Both the position numbers and the translations under genes were made by a program. This document shows, one piece after another, positions 48,530-60,763 of a DNA stretch of 64,000 nt; positions within the stretch are counted from its first letter, which is position 1, and every line of letters starts with the position of its first letter. The notes below the pieces were generated by a model. The model was not told the origin of the DNA. It saw nothing but the letters and a program-made list of their open reading frames with translations, and did not search any database. This DNA is from Tubiluchus corallicola (Eukaryota; Priapulida; Priapulimorpha; Priapulimorphida; Tubiluchidae): positions 1 to 64,000 of the forward strand of contig JAQGDQ010000835.1 in assembly GCA_030141605.1 (NCBI GenBank), read 5' to 3'.

Positions 48530-49150
48530 GTGTGCTTGCATAGCAAAATCGTCTATAACTCGGCAATTAAGATTTTCTAATTATTCACATATCCTGAATT
48601 TCCATTTCATGAGGATCATTTTGATACCAAGTTCATTGCTCTATGTTATTTCTAAGTTGAGATAATCCACGTTGAAGTTGAGGTGCAGGCTAGGCACTGA
48701 AAAATGCTGTTAAAATCAGCCATTGTTTTTTGTCGTGTCTCTATAAAAAATACTTAGCAACCGTAAGAAAGTGTGGTTGCTATGGATTTTGCAACAGCAA
48801 CTTGAAGTTACCTTTAAATCCAGTAGATGGCTCTTCCTGACGTTGATCTGGTTTTGTCAACGAAAAAACTTGAGGCAAAATGGCTGCTTCCACGAGCTAC
48901 AAGATTTTTACAATTGCAATACTATCTAGACAGAAAAGTGAGTAAGGAGTTATAAAATTAGATTTTTAGTATTTTTTGGACATTTTCCTTATAATCTGAT
49001 GCTAGAATATATAAATCCGATATATTTAGCATTTGTTTTCATAAAAAATAAAAATTTGACCAAATTTTTGGTGCTTTCTACTTTGAAGCATCTTTAACTA
49101 TGTAGTTTTAACTATGTCGACTTATGGACGGTTTTGGTTTGCAAGCACGC
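48530..49150. mobile_element. Repeat family A copy just upstream of NF-YC
   Basis: Starts GTGTGCTTGCATAGCAAAAT and ends TTTTGGTTTGCAAGCACGC. Length 621 bp. It begins 184 bp upstream of the NF-YC start codon, so it occupies promoter, 5' UTR or first-intron DNA. Confidence 0.85.
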
Positions 49151-50189
49151 ATTTTACTAATAATCTGAAGACGAAGATTTGGTCATGCCTTGCATGGCAT
49201 GCGCGCATGCAGTGAAACGATTCGATTCGGACGTGGTGATGAAGCAACTAGCACAGCAGTGTGTAGTTTTTTTGCTGGATTATTGCTATGTGTATCTGTC
49301 TGAAGGGCAGATTTCTTTTGCCTTAGAATTCTGCCTCCCCAATGTCGAATTAATTTGGTACCCTATATTGATCATACCATGACAACTTCCACTTGTGAGA
49401 CAACATAAATGTTAAACATAAGAGAGAAAACTTGTGATAAAACTATTAGAAGAGGTTTATTAAGAGAGACAACTATCGGCAAAAAGCCTACTTATAGGTA
49501 ATCTAGGTAATATTAGTTTATTAGTTTATATTTATTCCATTTGCCATGACCAAATAATACATAAATATGGTGAAAATACAAAATACAGAATTAAAAGAAA
49601 CAAGCATGTAAATAATAAAGTTGATTAATGGATTGCTGGGGCTGTCCAAAAAGAAAACTTGTAAAGGTCAGGCCCAATATGGCAAACAGAAAAACGTAGG
49701 TGCAAGAATAAAAGGTGGTTGATGGGAAAGAGTACGAAAAGTGAAAGGACACGAAAAATGTAATATAAAAGTGAGAAAAGAATAAAAACGTAAAAAATTA
49801 GAATCACGTGAGCTAAGAATGTAAAAAATGTAAACAAATCAGCAAGGCAAACACAACTGCAAATGTTGAGAGGAGTCAGATTATGTCCACCAACCTACAA
49901 AATTTCTTTTAGTTCTTCTTGTTGTGGAGTATAGTCCATTCTTGTTCACCTTTGAGTGCGATATGAAACATTACAGATTATAAATGTTTGGATTATGGTC
50001 CATAATAAAAAGTTTGAGGCTTTTTTATATTTATAAAAACTATATATATATATATATATGTGTATCATTTTTATTCGTACTCGCGGTACAATCACATCCA
50101 ATAAATAAACAGATCAACGAGCAAAATAACATTAATTAGCAAGATTAGCAAGCAATGTGAATATATACAATTAAGTGAGAGTAAGATAT
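49151..50189. other. Region upstream of NF-YC, no gene recognised
   Basis: It opens with a palindromic GCATGCGCGCATGC at about 49199-49212, a candidate NF-YC promoter element. The rest is AT-rich, with a (TA)n run near 50040. The reading frames at 49179-49382 and 49625-49837 lack any recognisable domain. Confidence 0.4.
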
Positions 50190-51062
50190 GTTAGTATGGC
50201 ATACAACTCATTTCATCAAACCAATTACGTTCTAGAGCCCATATAACTTCTGTAATGAAATTTACAGTCCGTATTTGTTCATTGCTAGCATTACCTCTTA
50301 CATCTGATGTATAAAAAAAAACTTTGGAAAGAAAATTTTCATTTTGTGTAAAAAGTTTTGTACTCATTATAAATAGATAATAAATTAGAATCCATTATAG
50401 AAGAGGCATGAAATTGAGAATTATGTGCAAAGAAATTGGCTATATGATTTTCACTATATAAGCAACTATGGTAAAATTTAACAAATCGTTTTTGTAGTTG
50501 TTTAAGTGGAGGAACAATACCACATATAAAAGGAAGACAGTATCTGTGTGACCTAAACGGCAAATTCCAAAGTTTTCTTACTGCAACAGTCTAAGCTGTA
50601 CTTAATTTGGAAATTTTACTATCGAGTTTCCAGGTTTGACCTCCGTAGTAACTGTGACAGTAGCTACGGAAGACACGTGATTTTAAATCTGTGTATACGT
50701 AGGAAAAATTAGCAATAACATAATTAGGTAGGTATATAAAATGACTGAGTTTATCACAAATGTCATCATCATCTTGTAAATCAAAAGTTAAAATGTGACC
50801 CGGTGAGTAACCTGATTGCAAAAAGGCAATGGCCTGTTTTCAAGTAAAATTAGATGATTAATTGTTTTGTTTTACTTTACATTTACCATTTCTAAAAATA
50901 ATACACTTACTTTTTACCTTACTATTTTGCATATTAGAGAAATTTATATTGAAATGATTACCATAATTTTCACATATAGTTACCATATATTGCAAAGATT
51001 TAGCAGTAGGTGGGAGCAATGATACATCATCTGCGTAGCCGAGGGCCCCAGTATAAATGTTG
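50190..51062 (-). mobile_element. LINE reverse transcriptase 3' fragment with YADD
   Basis: In minus-strand order: GALGYADDVSLLPPTAKSLQ (about 51030), MVTICENYGNHF, DLQDDDDICDKLSHFIY, SRVFRSYCHSYYGGQTWKLD, then RKLWNLPFRSHRYCLPFIC to about 50190. YADD is the reverse transcriptase catalytic motif. The YCHSYYG and W-x-LP-x-RSHR blocks are the known downstream region of this LINE type. Stops and frame changes interrupt it: a dead relic. Confidence 0.85.
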
Positions 51063-51073
51063 CCAACCTTATG

Positions 51074-51304
51074 TCATGATTTTATATGATTAGGTAGATA
51101 GTTCCAAATTAATGGCCCAGTAAAGGAAATGAAATGCTTAACAACATTCGTACGGCCATACGGTAGAAAGTATTGATTAAATCGTGTATTATGAAATCTT
51201 GCATTCAGTTTGACAGGATTTTTGAAGAACTTGGGTAATAATTTGCTATTAGTTTTATACATGAAATTTGCAATATTATGAAACACTATGTTATGAATAG
51301 ACAA
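51074..51304 (-). mobile_element. Second LINE C-terminal fragment, different family
   Basis: The open frame ends ARFHNTRFNQYFLPYGRTNV, VKHFISF and LIWNYLPNHIKS, the typical C-terminus of CR1/Jockey-like LINEs (R-x-T-x3 ... W-x-LP). It lies immediately 5' of the YADD fragment, so two LINE 3' parts are joined in tandem in non-native order. Confidence 0.7.
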
Positions 51305-51624
51305 GATGTTACATTGTTTAAAGAAAGAGTTAAATATTGGAGTGAATTTATTTTATCCAAAATATAAACAAAGAAATTTTCTTTGAAGACAACATAATGG
51401 GTTAAGATTTCTCATGTATGTACCTCCCCAAAGGGAACTAACTTAATTTAAATAAAGAGCGACTAAAGAATAATAAAGAGTAAGTATACGTAATATGGAC
51501 AAATTGTATCTAATATGGGACATAATACCGATATTTTTGGCTATTTTTAGACTAATCATTTTTATATGAGAGTTCCAGTCCAGATGTTCATGCAAAACTA
51601 CACATAAAAATAATAAGTAAGGGA

Positions 51625-53700
51625 GTAAATAATTTATTTGTTTCTAAATTTTACAAAATAAACATAAACAAAAGCAAAAACTAAAATAAAGATGGAAAAG
51701 AGACAGGGTGACGAAAAAAGCGAGGGTCACCAAGTCAATCACCCCTATCTGAATTGAAGACAAATAAGTGATCTGTCAAGTAAGGTATGTACAAATGAAA
51801 ATAATCAGCAACTTAACAAAAGTTCATATGAGTTTAAATTCAAAAACAGTATCTAAATTTGGCAATAAGAAGAGGCAACATTGAAATTAGCAAACAAAAC
51901 AGAAAATTTAAATTAAAATCAAGTCCAACTCAACAAAAACAAAACTAAAAATTACATGTAAATCAAGAAACTCAAGCCAACAAAAGAAGCAAAAAATGAG
52001 GCAATGTCAAACCATGAGTAAATCATCACCAGGTCAAGCACCTTTATCCAAATTCAAAGGAAATTATATAACCTGATAATTACAGATAAGGAAAATTATA
52101 ATAATCAACATTTTAAAAATAAAAAATTAAGATGAATAACTAGGAAGATATTAGGATAATGAATTCAGATGAGTTTATAATTAAGTGGCAGCATAAATCA
52201 ATGAATATAGCAAATGGTATGAAACAATATTTAAATTGACTATGCGAAGATTCAGTGAAATAGATGTCAAACCGAAAGATAACTAAGAGATAAATTTGAA
52301 ACTAAGAATACAATTTTTTTTCTAAATTTCATTAACCAATTTGAATAGTTGCTGATTAAATCTGGGAGACTGAACACGTACATTTACGTAATTTACATAC
52401 TAATATATAATCTTTAATAATGCCCTTTCACGAGTTATGGTTACAAATATATGCCTGCTCTGCACCACTTACACAAATCCTTTGATTAGAACTTTTCATA
52501 TTTGCGTTTTCAGAATCTTCGCAATAGTTGGCATTCTGTGTAATGGGTCGTAAGTGCACAGCACCACCAAAGACAGCAAGCGCACCATTCACTCGAAAGA
52601 ATTAAATTCACAATGAATCCTCCGTATAATTATATAATATAATTACCATATTTTGTTTTTTACCTAAAAGCTTGCATTTAATTTTACACAATATAAAAAT
52701 TAAGCAATATAAGTAGTACCCAACAGTAACAAATTCACTGCTCCGCTCAGTATGTATATTTGTTAATTAATAACTATGGCATTTCACAAAAATGAAAAAA
52801 TACAGGAAAAATCAAAAACACAACAAAGCGGTTCACAGCACTTATTGCCAGCAACATGAAAAATCTTTGTCTCCTTCATTCTTGCACAATCGTGCTTCTT
52901 TGACGTGCCATGTCATGACGAATCAGCTTATTGTCCATAACCATAAGAAAGTTAGAAAGGCATAGAGTATAATAATCAGTGATGTATAATTATAATATTA
53001 ATCTTTTCGTGCTATTTATATTGGCAACTATTTCCGGTAATAACAAATACTAAAGTAAGGTAAAAAAAAATTATTTGTCTCTGAATGATACAAAATAAAC
53101 ATAAACAAAAGCTAAAAACTAAAATAAAGACGGAGAAGAGACGGGGTAGCAAAAAGAGCAAGGATCACCAAGTCAACCACCCCTATCCAAACTGAAGAAA
53201 ATTAAGTGACCTGTCAAGTAAGGTATGTACAAATGAAAATAATCAGCAACTTAACAAAATAAAAAATAAATAAATAAGGCAACAAGCTCAAATGAGTTTA
53301 AATTTAGAAACAGTAAATAAATTTGGCAATGAGAAGAGGCAAAATTTAAATTAGCAAACAAAAGGGAAAATTTAAACTCATCAAAAACAAAACTAATAAT
53401 TACATATAAATCAAGAACTCAAACCAACATAAGAAGCAAAAAAATGAAGCAATGTCAAGTCATGAGTAAATCATCACCAGGTCAAGTACCTCTATCCAAA
53501 TTTAAAGGAATTATATAATCTGACAAGTACAGACAGGGAAAATTATAATAATCAACATATAAAAAATAAAAAGAAAAAATAAAGATGAATAACTAGGGAG
53601 ATATTAGTATAATGAATTCAGATGAGTTTATAATTAAGTGGCAACATAAATCAATGAATATAGCAAATGGTATGAAACAATATTTAACTTAACAAAATAG
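51625..53700. repeat. Repeat family E: two ~620-bp direct copies 1.44 kb apart
   Basis: Copy 1 (about 51625-52265) and copy 2 (about 53065-53700) share ACAAAATAAACATAAACAAA, GTCAAGTAAGGTATGTACAA, ATCATCACCAGGTCAAG and GATATTAG-x-ATAATGAATTC, in the same order, with a few indels. The separating 800 bp is unrelated AT-rich DNA. The A-rich composition and lack of coding suggest a retroelement tail or a segmental duplication. Confidence 0.85.
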
Positions 53701-55361
53701 CAAAAGCAAAAATTTGGATTTAACTCAAGAGACAGACTTCATAGGAACAACCAAAAAAAAAACTAAAGCAATATCGAAGTACGTCAATGGCAGATACATT
53801 GAACAAATTGTAAACATTTTGTTTACAGTAAACATAATGAAAGTGGGTCAGCGATAAACAATAAGAATAATGCTGAATTTTTTTCCAGACTATGTGAATA
53901 TTCAGTGAAATATGACTATAATATCAGTATTTTACTTTCAGCCGAGGCTGTCTAGGTAATGAAAATTGACATTTAGCCAGCAATCATTTCTCTGTCGTTT
54001 ATAGGGTAATTAATTTTTATCATAGTTGTTAATATCCTCAACAATGACAACCACTAACAACAGCAGCAACAGAAACAGTGGCAGTAAAGTCAACAACAGC
54101 ACCACTGTCATAGCGCTCTACTATTATTTACTATCATTTGCTCTGGATAGCAAATGTCATAATTTTAAAAATTATTAACGTTTCCTAAATTAAAGTGACA
54201 ACATTAATGCCCACCAGCATCTAAAAATCATTTTATCTATATTCGGTAAAGGATAGCAGACTAGGTGACTTTACAGTCTTTTCGCTATTCTTTCACTAGT
54301 TCTAGAGCTGTCTCTATTCATTTTAACCATTCTTCAAAACTTATTAGCAATTCTTTTATCAATCATATTTTATTGTAGTACGATAAAGAGATAAATAAAT
54401 TGAAATTGAATTTAATTGAATCATAGTGGCTTGATGTAATTTAGAATTTATAAGCAGTGAAAAAAAACAAGACTGACCACAGGAATATTGACTACAGTAT
54501 TAACAAAAACATAACAACATTTAGAGGTAGCAAGCTAACAACAGTAAGAGGTGGGCATCAGCAGCAACACAATAGCGAGAAACCCAAGCTGTCATTCTTT
54601 ACAAAAACACTGCTAGTTCTTTATTCACACCATTCTCAGAGTTAATGTCAAAACTGACCCAAGCATGCAGAATCAGAGAGAGGAAATAGATGTGTACAAA
54701 TATTTATTAAAAAATTTAATAACAATTGCATTATTCTCATTTAAATTAAACTTTAAAAAACTTAACAATGTAAAAATATTTACAATATATGACATAAAAA
54801 ATAACAAAACTTAATTGCAAATACACACCAATTACCTACTCATACTTACTTGCACACCGAACTAAAAAAAAATAAAAGAGAATTTTCATCAATCACATTG
54901 ATTCACAGGCATTTTTGACAACCATTACGCAATTTAAGTGGCATGAAATTAGTCATGATCAAAGACAACGAGCTACACGGATAGGCCGAGTGCTAACTAA
55001 TGACCAGTAATACTAAATTCATCGTAAACTCATTATTCTAATTTAATTTAAATACATTCAGCAATATACACTGTATATGTATGTATGTATATATCATATT
55101 ATAATACATATGTATACATATTATAATACACTCTTATCATACAAAAATTAACCAAACTATTAACTGATTGAAATAGTCTATCACAGTGTGAAAAGTCCAT
55201 TAATTTTGTGAGTATCCAGAAAGAACAGACAGAAAAATTAAAGCTTTTTTTGCTACATTTTCAAATACGAATAGCATTTCTTTAAAATAAATAAGCCATT
55301 CAACAATTTAAACAAGAAACTAGTTTTTCTGGTTAATTTTAAGAGCTACATTTCCAAAGCT
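53701..55361. other. Intergenic sequence without a recognisable gene
   Basis: Simple AAC/AGC-like runs near 54040-54100 and a LINE-like tail (AAAGAGATAAATAAATTGAA) near 54384. The frame at 54457-54645 has no recognisable feature. Confidence 0.45.
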
Positions 55362-55866
55362 TATGGTGTGGAGACACCACAAAAAGTACTTTAAACTAGC
55401 AAGAACTCACTGGCACAATTTTGTGGGAACACCATCAAAAAGTACTTTAGACTAGCAAGAACGCACTAGCACAATTTTGTGTGTATACAATCAAAAAGTA
55501 CATTAAAGTGGCAAGCACGCACTAGCAAAATTTTGTGGGAATACCATCAAAAAGTACATTAAACTAGCAAGAACGCACTAGCACAATTTTGTGGGAATAC
55601 CATCAAAAAAGTACATAAAATTAGCAAGAATGCACTAGCAAAATTTTGTGGGAATATCATCAAAAAGTACATTAAATTAGCAAGAATGCACTAGCAAAAT
55701 TTTGTGGGAATACCATCAAGAAAGTACATTAAAGTGGTAAGAACTCACTGGCACAATTTTGTGGGAACACCCTCAAAAAAGTACATTAAAGTGGCAAGAA
55801 CGCACTGGCACAATTTTGTGGGATCAAAAAAGTACCTTAAACTAGCAAGAATGCACTGGTACAATT
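55362..55866. repeat. ~56-bp minisatellite, about 9 copies
   Basis: Units of CACAATTTTGTGGGAATACC, ATCAAAAAGTACATTAAA and CTAGCAAGAACGCACTAG, with length variants from an A-run and one unit missing ~10 bp (near 55825). It lies about 200 bp past the stop codon of the two-pass membrane protein gene, possibly within its 3' UTR. Confidence 0.93.
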
Positions 55867-56063
55867 TTCTAAAGCTGACACACACACACCAACAAAATGA
55901 TTATTTTTTCACTTGCCGCATTATTGTTCTTTATATATGCAATGTTTCTGATATGTGTATTATTACTTCAGACGATGCTAAGTTACTGGCAGAATTGATT
56001 ATAATGAACACAGTTGCTATCACAGAATCATGACGAGTTTGTTAATAACTGTTATGAAATAGT

Positions 56064-56711
56064 TTAACCATATCTTTCTTGCGCTCCAACAATTTCCTCA
56101 TAAGATGGCGGAGGCTCATCGCGCAAGCCAAATTCTACAGTCCAGACTGTTGGTGTATTGGCTGTATATTCTGGGGGTCTCTCTAAAGACGCCGAGTGAA
56201 CATCCGTAGACGCAATTCTTTGGGAATCATCATAACTAGGCAAACCCATTGCACTTAAAACATCAGTAGTATCATCATTGACTGTTATTTCATCTGTCTG
56301 TATACCAGCACGAGCACGAGGATGACTAGAGAAAAGGCGAATGGTACGAACTCTGCTTGTTGATCTGCTGATTTCACACAATTCGGCACGCGTGTGAGCA
56401 ACGGGTCTCGTAGATCGAACAGGAGCCATCATTCCATATCGTGATGTGATGGCACGTTCGCGGCGGTGCTGGTCTAGTGCAGATTTCGCTTTAATAGATG
56501 TGCGTATGCCATAACCCAGTGAAACAAAGCCAACGAAAAAAATTACAGTACCAGCAAATATTAGTCCAACTTTGGCATTGAAAGTGCCATAACTAATGAG
56601 CATGAATGCAGCAATAAGTATGAGGCCACCAGATACCACAACACACTTGCCAATAGCCTGAGCCTGTCGGTTTGAGGCGTGCAGAGTAGGTATAACAGAA
56701 GGGCTCGTCAT
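56064..56711 (-). CDS. Two-pass membrane protein with PPxY motifs, 215 residues
   Basis: Single uninterrupted frame. Two hydrophobic segments, residues 22-43 (VVVSGGLILIAAFMLISYG) and 48-70 (VGLIFAGTVIFFVGFVSLGY), form a hairpin that would leave both ends on the same side, presumably cytosol. The C-terminal 145 residues are basic then Ser/Thr- and acid-rich, with LPSY (157-160), PPEY (179-182) and PPSYEEIVG (201-209). PPxY motifs are known ligands of WW domains such as those of NEDD4-family ubiquitin ligases; interaction here is inferred. I do not recognise the family, although two TM segments plus terminal PPxY motifs is a layout shared by several small adaptor-type membrane proteins. The first ATG is used. 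The lack of introns is unlike the other large genes here. Confidence 0.72.
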   Translation of the reverse strand: MTSPSVIPTLHASNRQAQAIGKCVVVSGGLILIAAFMLISYGTFNAKVGLIFAGTVIFFVGFVSLGYGIRTSIKAKSALDQHRRERAITSRYGMMAPVRSTRPVAHTRAELCEISRSTSRVRTIRLFSSHPRARAGIQTDEITVNDDTTDVLSAMGLPSYDDSQRIASTDVHSASLERPPEYTANTPTVWTVEFGLRDEPPPSYEEIVGAQERYG

Positions 56712-58854
56712 GTTTTTTATTGCACGGTGGAACTATGTAGAATCACACTTTTCTGCATAAAAAACCTTTTGTGCTCTCGGCCAATTCACGCGCATCTCAT
56801 TCAGCAAGGATCAAAATGCAATAACGCACAGTTTGATCACATAACCACAAGACTATAGCAAGTCATAAACAAAATACTTGTGATCTATGTGTGTTCACAA
56901 CTAATGTTGACCAATTCACTGTTTTGGATGGCACAAGTTTACAGGTAATCAAAGGTGAGTAGCTATTAACATGCCAGAGTGACTTCTGGGAACACGTTCA
57001 AAGAAAATGTTCTGCATAAATGTTTCTTTATACATCTACTAATGTAACTTATAGATTACATGTACTTATAGGCATGCACGCAGGTATGCACATAAACACT
57101 CATTCAATTGCTATTATGTTGCTCAATTTAAAAAATTTCTATGTGTTCACGCAAAATAACATTAAACTACATTTTAATACAGTTTTGCCATAACACCCAC
57201 AAATTGACGTCAACAAAATTCTATTGGTCATTGTCAAACCACGACAGTATATATACCACAAACTAGACTAAGCATTTGTTTGCTCAGCACAAAGGTCAAC
57301 AACTGGTAAAATCTGCAGCAATAAAACCATCACACCCTGCCTTAAACTAACCAAGAATACAAAGTTTATGGCAAACAACATTTCCAACAATAAATCAACA
57401 GTGAAATTATACACAACTTAAAACATTTTTATTTTAAGAATAAAATAAACTATGTGAGACAAATAATGACTAAAGCACGATTATGAGTTGTTTCGAGTTA
57501 TAAACAGGGCTGCATTTAAAAATGCAATTTCTGAAACATTATCATACTGTATCATAAAAAAATTATAAATAGCGTATTTAATAATCACACATTAATTGAA
57601 AATAATGTATAGACGTGCAATAAAAATGTAAATTATGTATCTAAGGTAACCTTTGTTGGAGTAAATCTAGACATCATGGCTGCAGTGAAATCTATAATAA
57701 TTTCAAGAATGAACTATAATTTAGTTCTGAAAGTTCTGATGTGAATGACTTCTCAATGAATATCAACAACTACAGATCTGTTGGAAAAATAACATAAATT
57801 ATAATGTAGGTTTAATACTGCTTCTGGTGCTAAGTTTTTTCTTGCATTAACTAGATAAACATAATAAACTTACACATTTACTAGTATTTGTTATTAGACG
57901 AAAACAATTCAAATAACTTTATCAATCTCAGTATTTTGAGAAACCTAGAATTCATTCTAGTATACTGGTATTCCTGTAAAGATTCATAACAATTCGTTAC
58001 AAATTGGCAGAGCTTTGGCTTTTTTAAAAACGAATGTTATCGCCACCAATTTTAATTCAAAATGGTGTATTCAAAAATGTGGCTCAATCAGTCGATGTGG
58101 TACTTGTTCTTCTAGTATATTCCTGTAAAGTTTCATAACGATCCACTGCGAATTGACAGTCTTGGGTTTTTTCGAAAATAATCTTTATCATAACTTTGTT
58201 GAAGTCAAAATGCAGATAGAATCATGGAACATTTGATTCCATCATAACTGTGACAGCTAACATAGTAAAAATATAAATTACATGTACAATGTATATAATA
58301 TATATATTATGTGCATATTTGGTAATCAATTAAATTAAGTGAGCTGAAAATGATCGACGTCTGAAGTAAGACAAACTACAAACTAGATATAAAATCAAAA
58401 TACAAACTACAAAACAAAGAATCACAAACAGAAAATGTACAATGTGAATGTTAAAGACTACAAGTTGGTTCAACAAGGTATTGCTATTTGTAATTTTTGG
58501 GAAAAAGAACGATATAATTGAAAATATAACATGGAAATAATTATTAGCGGCAAGATGTGGATTGATACATATATATTTTCATTTCTTCAAGGTGGATTTT
58601 CTATTAATTGGAATTGAAAATCCGATGCTCTGCTAGAAAGTTAAACATATATTATTTAGCTCCAAGTTAATATGCTAAAGAATACAGATGGCTCTTTGCC
58701 ACTTTTACTGTGGTGAATCAGTGTGATTAAACTTTATTCATCACAGTCCAACCTGTAATGATCAAAATCAGTTTTTCGTTTTGTAAATACATATTATTAA
58801 TAAATTATTTGCCCTACACAAGTTTATAACAAACACCAAACTTAGGCTTTAATG
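56712..58854. other. Sequence between the two small membrane-protein genes
   Basis: No coding sequence recognised. It presumably holds the 5' region of the 215-residue gene and the 3' region of the 120-residue gene. A loosely repeated theme (TTCCTGTAAAGATTCATAAC, TTCCTGTAAAGTTTCATAAC) recurs at about 57970 and 58122 in a ~150-bp imperfect duplication. Confidence 0.45.
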
Positions 58855-59217
58855 CTAGAATATTCCTTGTTGGATTATGTCGCCTGAAGGTGAAAACAGC
58901 TTTCTTCTCACCGTTTCAAAAAAGAAGAAAACTACGCCAAGAACGATGATCACAATCCCTGAGACATTAAAGTAAACACTTGCTGGATAATCACTGTGGA
59001 CGGCCACATAAACAAGAGTTGATCCAAATATGGCCGCCGGTAAACCAAACCAATAAAACTGGTTGCAGCATTTGCAAGACTGGTACCGATCTACATACGG
59101 ATTTTCAATGACCAGTTCTCCACGCTCATCAACTGTAACTTTGTATGTTACACGACCTTTTCCTACGTTTATCTCACGTTCTTTTCCAATTTGGCTCTTT
59201 TTGTCATCTGTGTTCAT
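58855..59217 (-). CDS. Small two-pass membrane protein, 120 residues
   Basis: Single frame. MNTDDKKSQIGKEREINVGK begins at the first ATG (59217-59215); an upstream in-frame GTG is not needed. Residues 21-40 (VTYKVTVDERGELVIENPY) look like a short beta-type segment. A Cys cluster SCKCCNQ (48-52) precedes two hydrophobic segments at about 55-74 and 81-101, and a basic RRKLF follows. It could be a palmitoylated, membrane-embedded hairpin. I do not recognise the family. It has the same strand and two-pass plan as the gene at 56064-56711, but I see no sequence similarity between them. A 3' exon is possible, though the frame ends at a normal TAG. Confidence 0.6.
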   Translation of the reverse strand: MNTDDKKSQIGKEREINVGKGRVTYKVTVDERGELVIENPYVDRYQSCKCCNQFYWFGLPAAIFGSTLVYVAVHSDYPASVYFNVSGIVIIVLGVVFFFFETVRRKLFSPSGDIIQQGIF

Positions 59218-60199
59218 GGTGCTCACCACTCAGCCTCACTATTCAACACACCAACCGTCTAGGTCACTTTAAGTGTTTCTCATAACATTTCTGGAAAACA
59301 TTTCACAGTTATTTCACCGTATTAAATGTAAGGTCTGTCACAAAGGACATGGAAAGCAATTACAAGGCAAGAAAATTGATGCCAATACATTATAGGCTAT
59401 CAGTAATCAATCAGACTTAGGAGTTACCATATCGGAAGATCTTAAAAACATCAAGTTGGTAGCAATTCAGCATAGAGTAACAAGTCTAATACTCCATAAA
59501 GCTCCTTCTTTGTTGCAAAAAACAAATCTCGACATTCAAAATGACAAAGAAAAAGACAGGAAGTTAACAGAAAACATTAGCACAGCGGCTACTTAGCAAC
59601 TAACACTTTTAAGAGAAATGCAAAACGCTAGCAAAGCAGGTAAATTATATCAACGTATGCAAGCAATCAGACTTGGTGACTACACAAAATAAGTTTTGGG
59701 AGTTTTTTAAAAAATGACAATAAATGATACGAATAGATGAAGATGAAATTAATTGTCGCCATGTCTCAAGTTAGATAGATTAAACTAATTTACGCCGAAT
59801 TTCAGAGTCGTAAATTGTAATTACTCTAATGTTAACCCATAAATATCTGTCTAATAGTGATTTTTTGTCATTCTAAATGACAGTAGTGATGTTTCTTGGT
59901 GACTTCTATAATACAGCTCACTTTGCATTAACAGTCTTACAGCCGCACCTACGAAAAAAACAATCGCTACTAAAAGCTCTTGTCTGGCAAGAACGAACCT
60001 TTGTGAGTGACGTGAAATGATCATTAAAAATTTTGAGCAGTAAAGCCGCTTGTATTTACACATAATAATAATTTAGTAATTCTATGTTGTAAATATCACA
60101 AAGTTTTGGTATCATTAGTTGTATGAATGACGGAGGTGTATGATATCGTATTTTCTAGCAAATGTTATTAGTCTGACGATTTTATTTTTGTTGTATTAT

Positions 60200-60660
60200 T
60201 AAACCCTGAGATCATTAGTAACACAATAAAATGGTAACGTTCCCCAGGCCAAAATGCAGTAGCTTAAGTAAGGATATACTAGTGACTGGGCATAAGTTTT
60301 AAGATTTGTTATCCTATATATTTCCTTAGACTTAGTGCAATTCTCGATAATACGACTTAACCTATATGTTTAATGTGTGTTCCCCATGCCAGTTTGTTGT
60401 CAATTAATATTCTTAAATATTTAATATCTTCTGTTGCATATAATTTCTATTGTTTGTTGTTACATAAAAAGTTTTATTGGTCATTAAAATTAGTATAAAT
60501 TTAGTTTTTTTCCAAATTAAATGATAATTGGTTCGCTTTCATCCACATTTCTATCTTTTTCAGTTTACTCTTAACCAATTTGTTTAGTTTGACGGTATCA
60601 GGGTGGGACATATAGTTAGTGTCGTCTGAAAACATTTCTGACACTGTTACCATCGAAGGA
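60200..60660 (-). mobile_element. LINE reverse transcriptase relic with altered catalytic motif
   Basis: In minus-strand order: EMFSDDTNYMSHPDTVKLN (about 60635), KIEMWMKANQLSFNLEKN, then in another frame EDIKYLRILIDNKLAWGTHI, then TNLKTYAQSLVYPYLSYC and ILAWG. These are the F/Y-x-DD palm motif, the thumb and the YPxLxYCxxxWG block of Jockey/CR1-like LINEs. FADD is changed to FSDD and several stops interrupt it. Confidence 0.8.
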
Positions 60661-60763
60661 TAGAGGTTAAGCTGATAAATAGCTTGTAAATTTCTCCAAT
60701 CTTCTTTGAATTCTATATTTATGTCTTAAAAGAAACAGTGGCACTCCATGATCATGGACTGTA

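Noticed and set aside
49179-49382. 67-codon frame upstream of NF-YC
   Set aside because: No homology recognised; wrong strand for an NF-YC 5' exon and no splice signals.
59440-59700. Plus-strand LINE-like frame with SDLGVTISEDLK
   Set aside because: One short motif resembles a LINE C-terminal region, but the following residues do not, and stops follow quickly.
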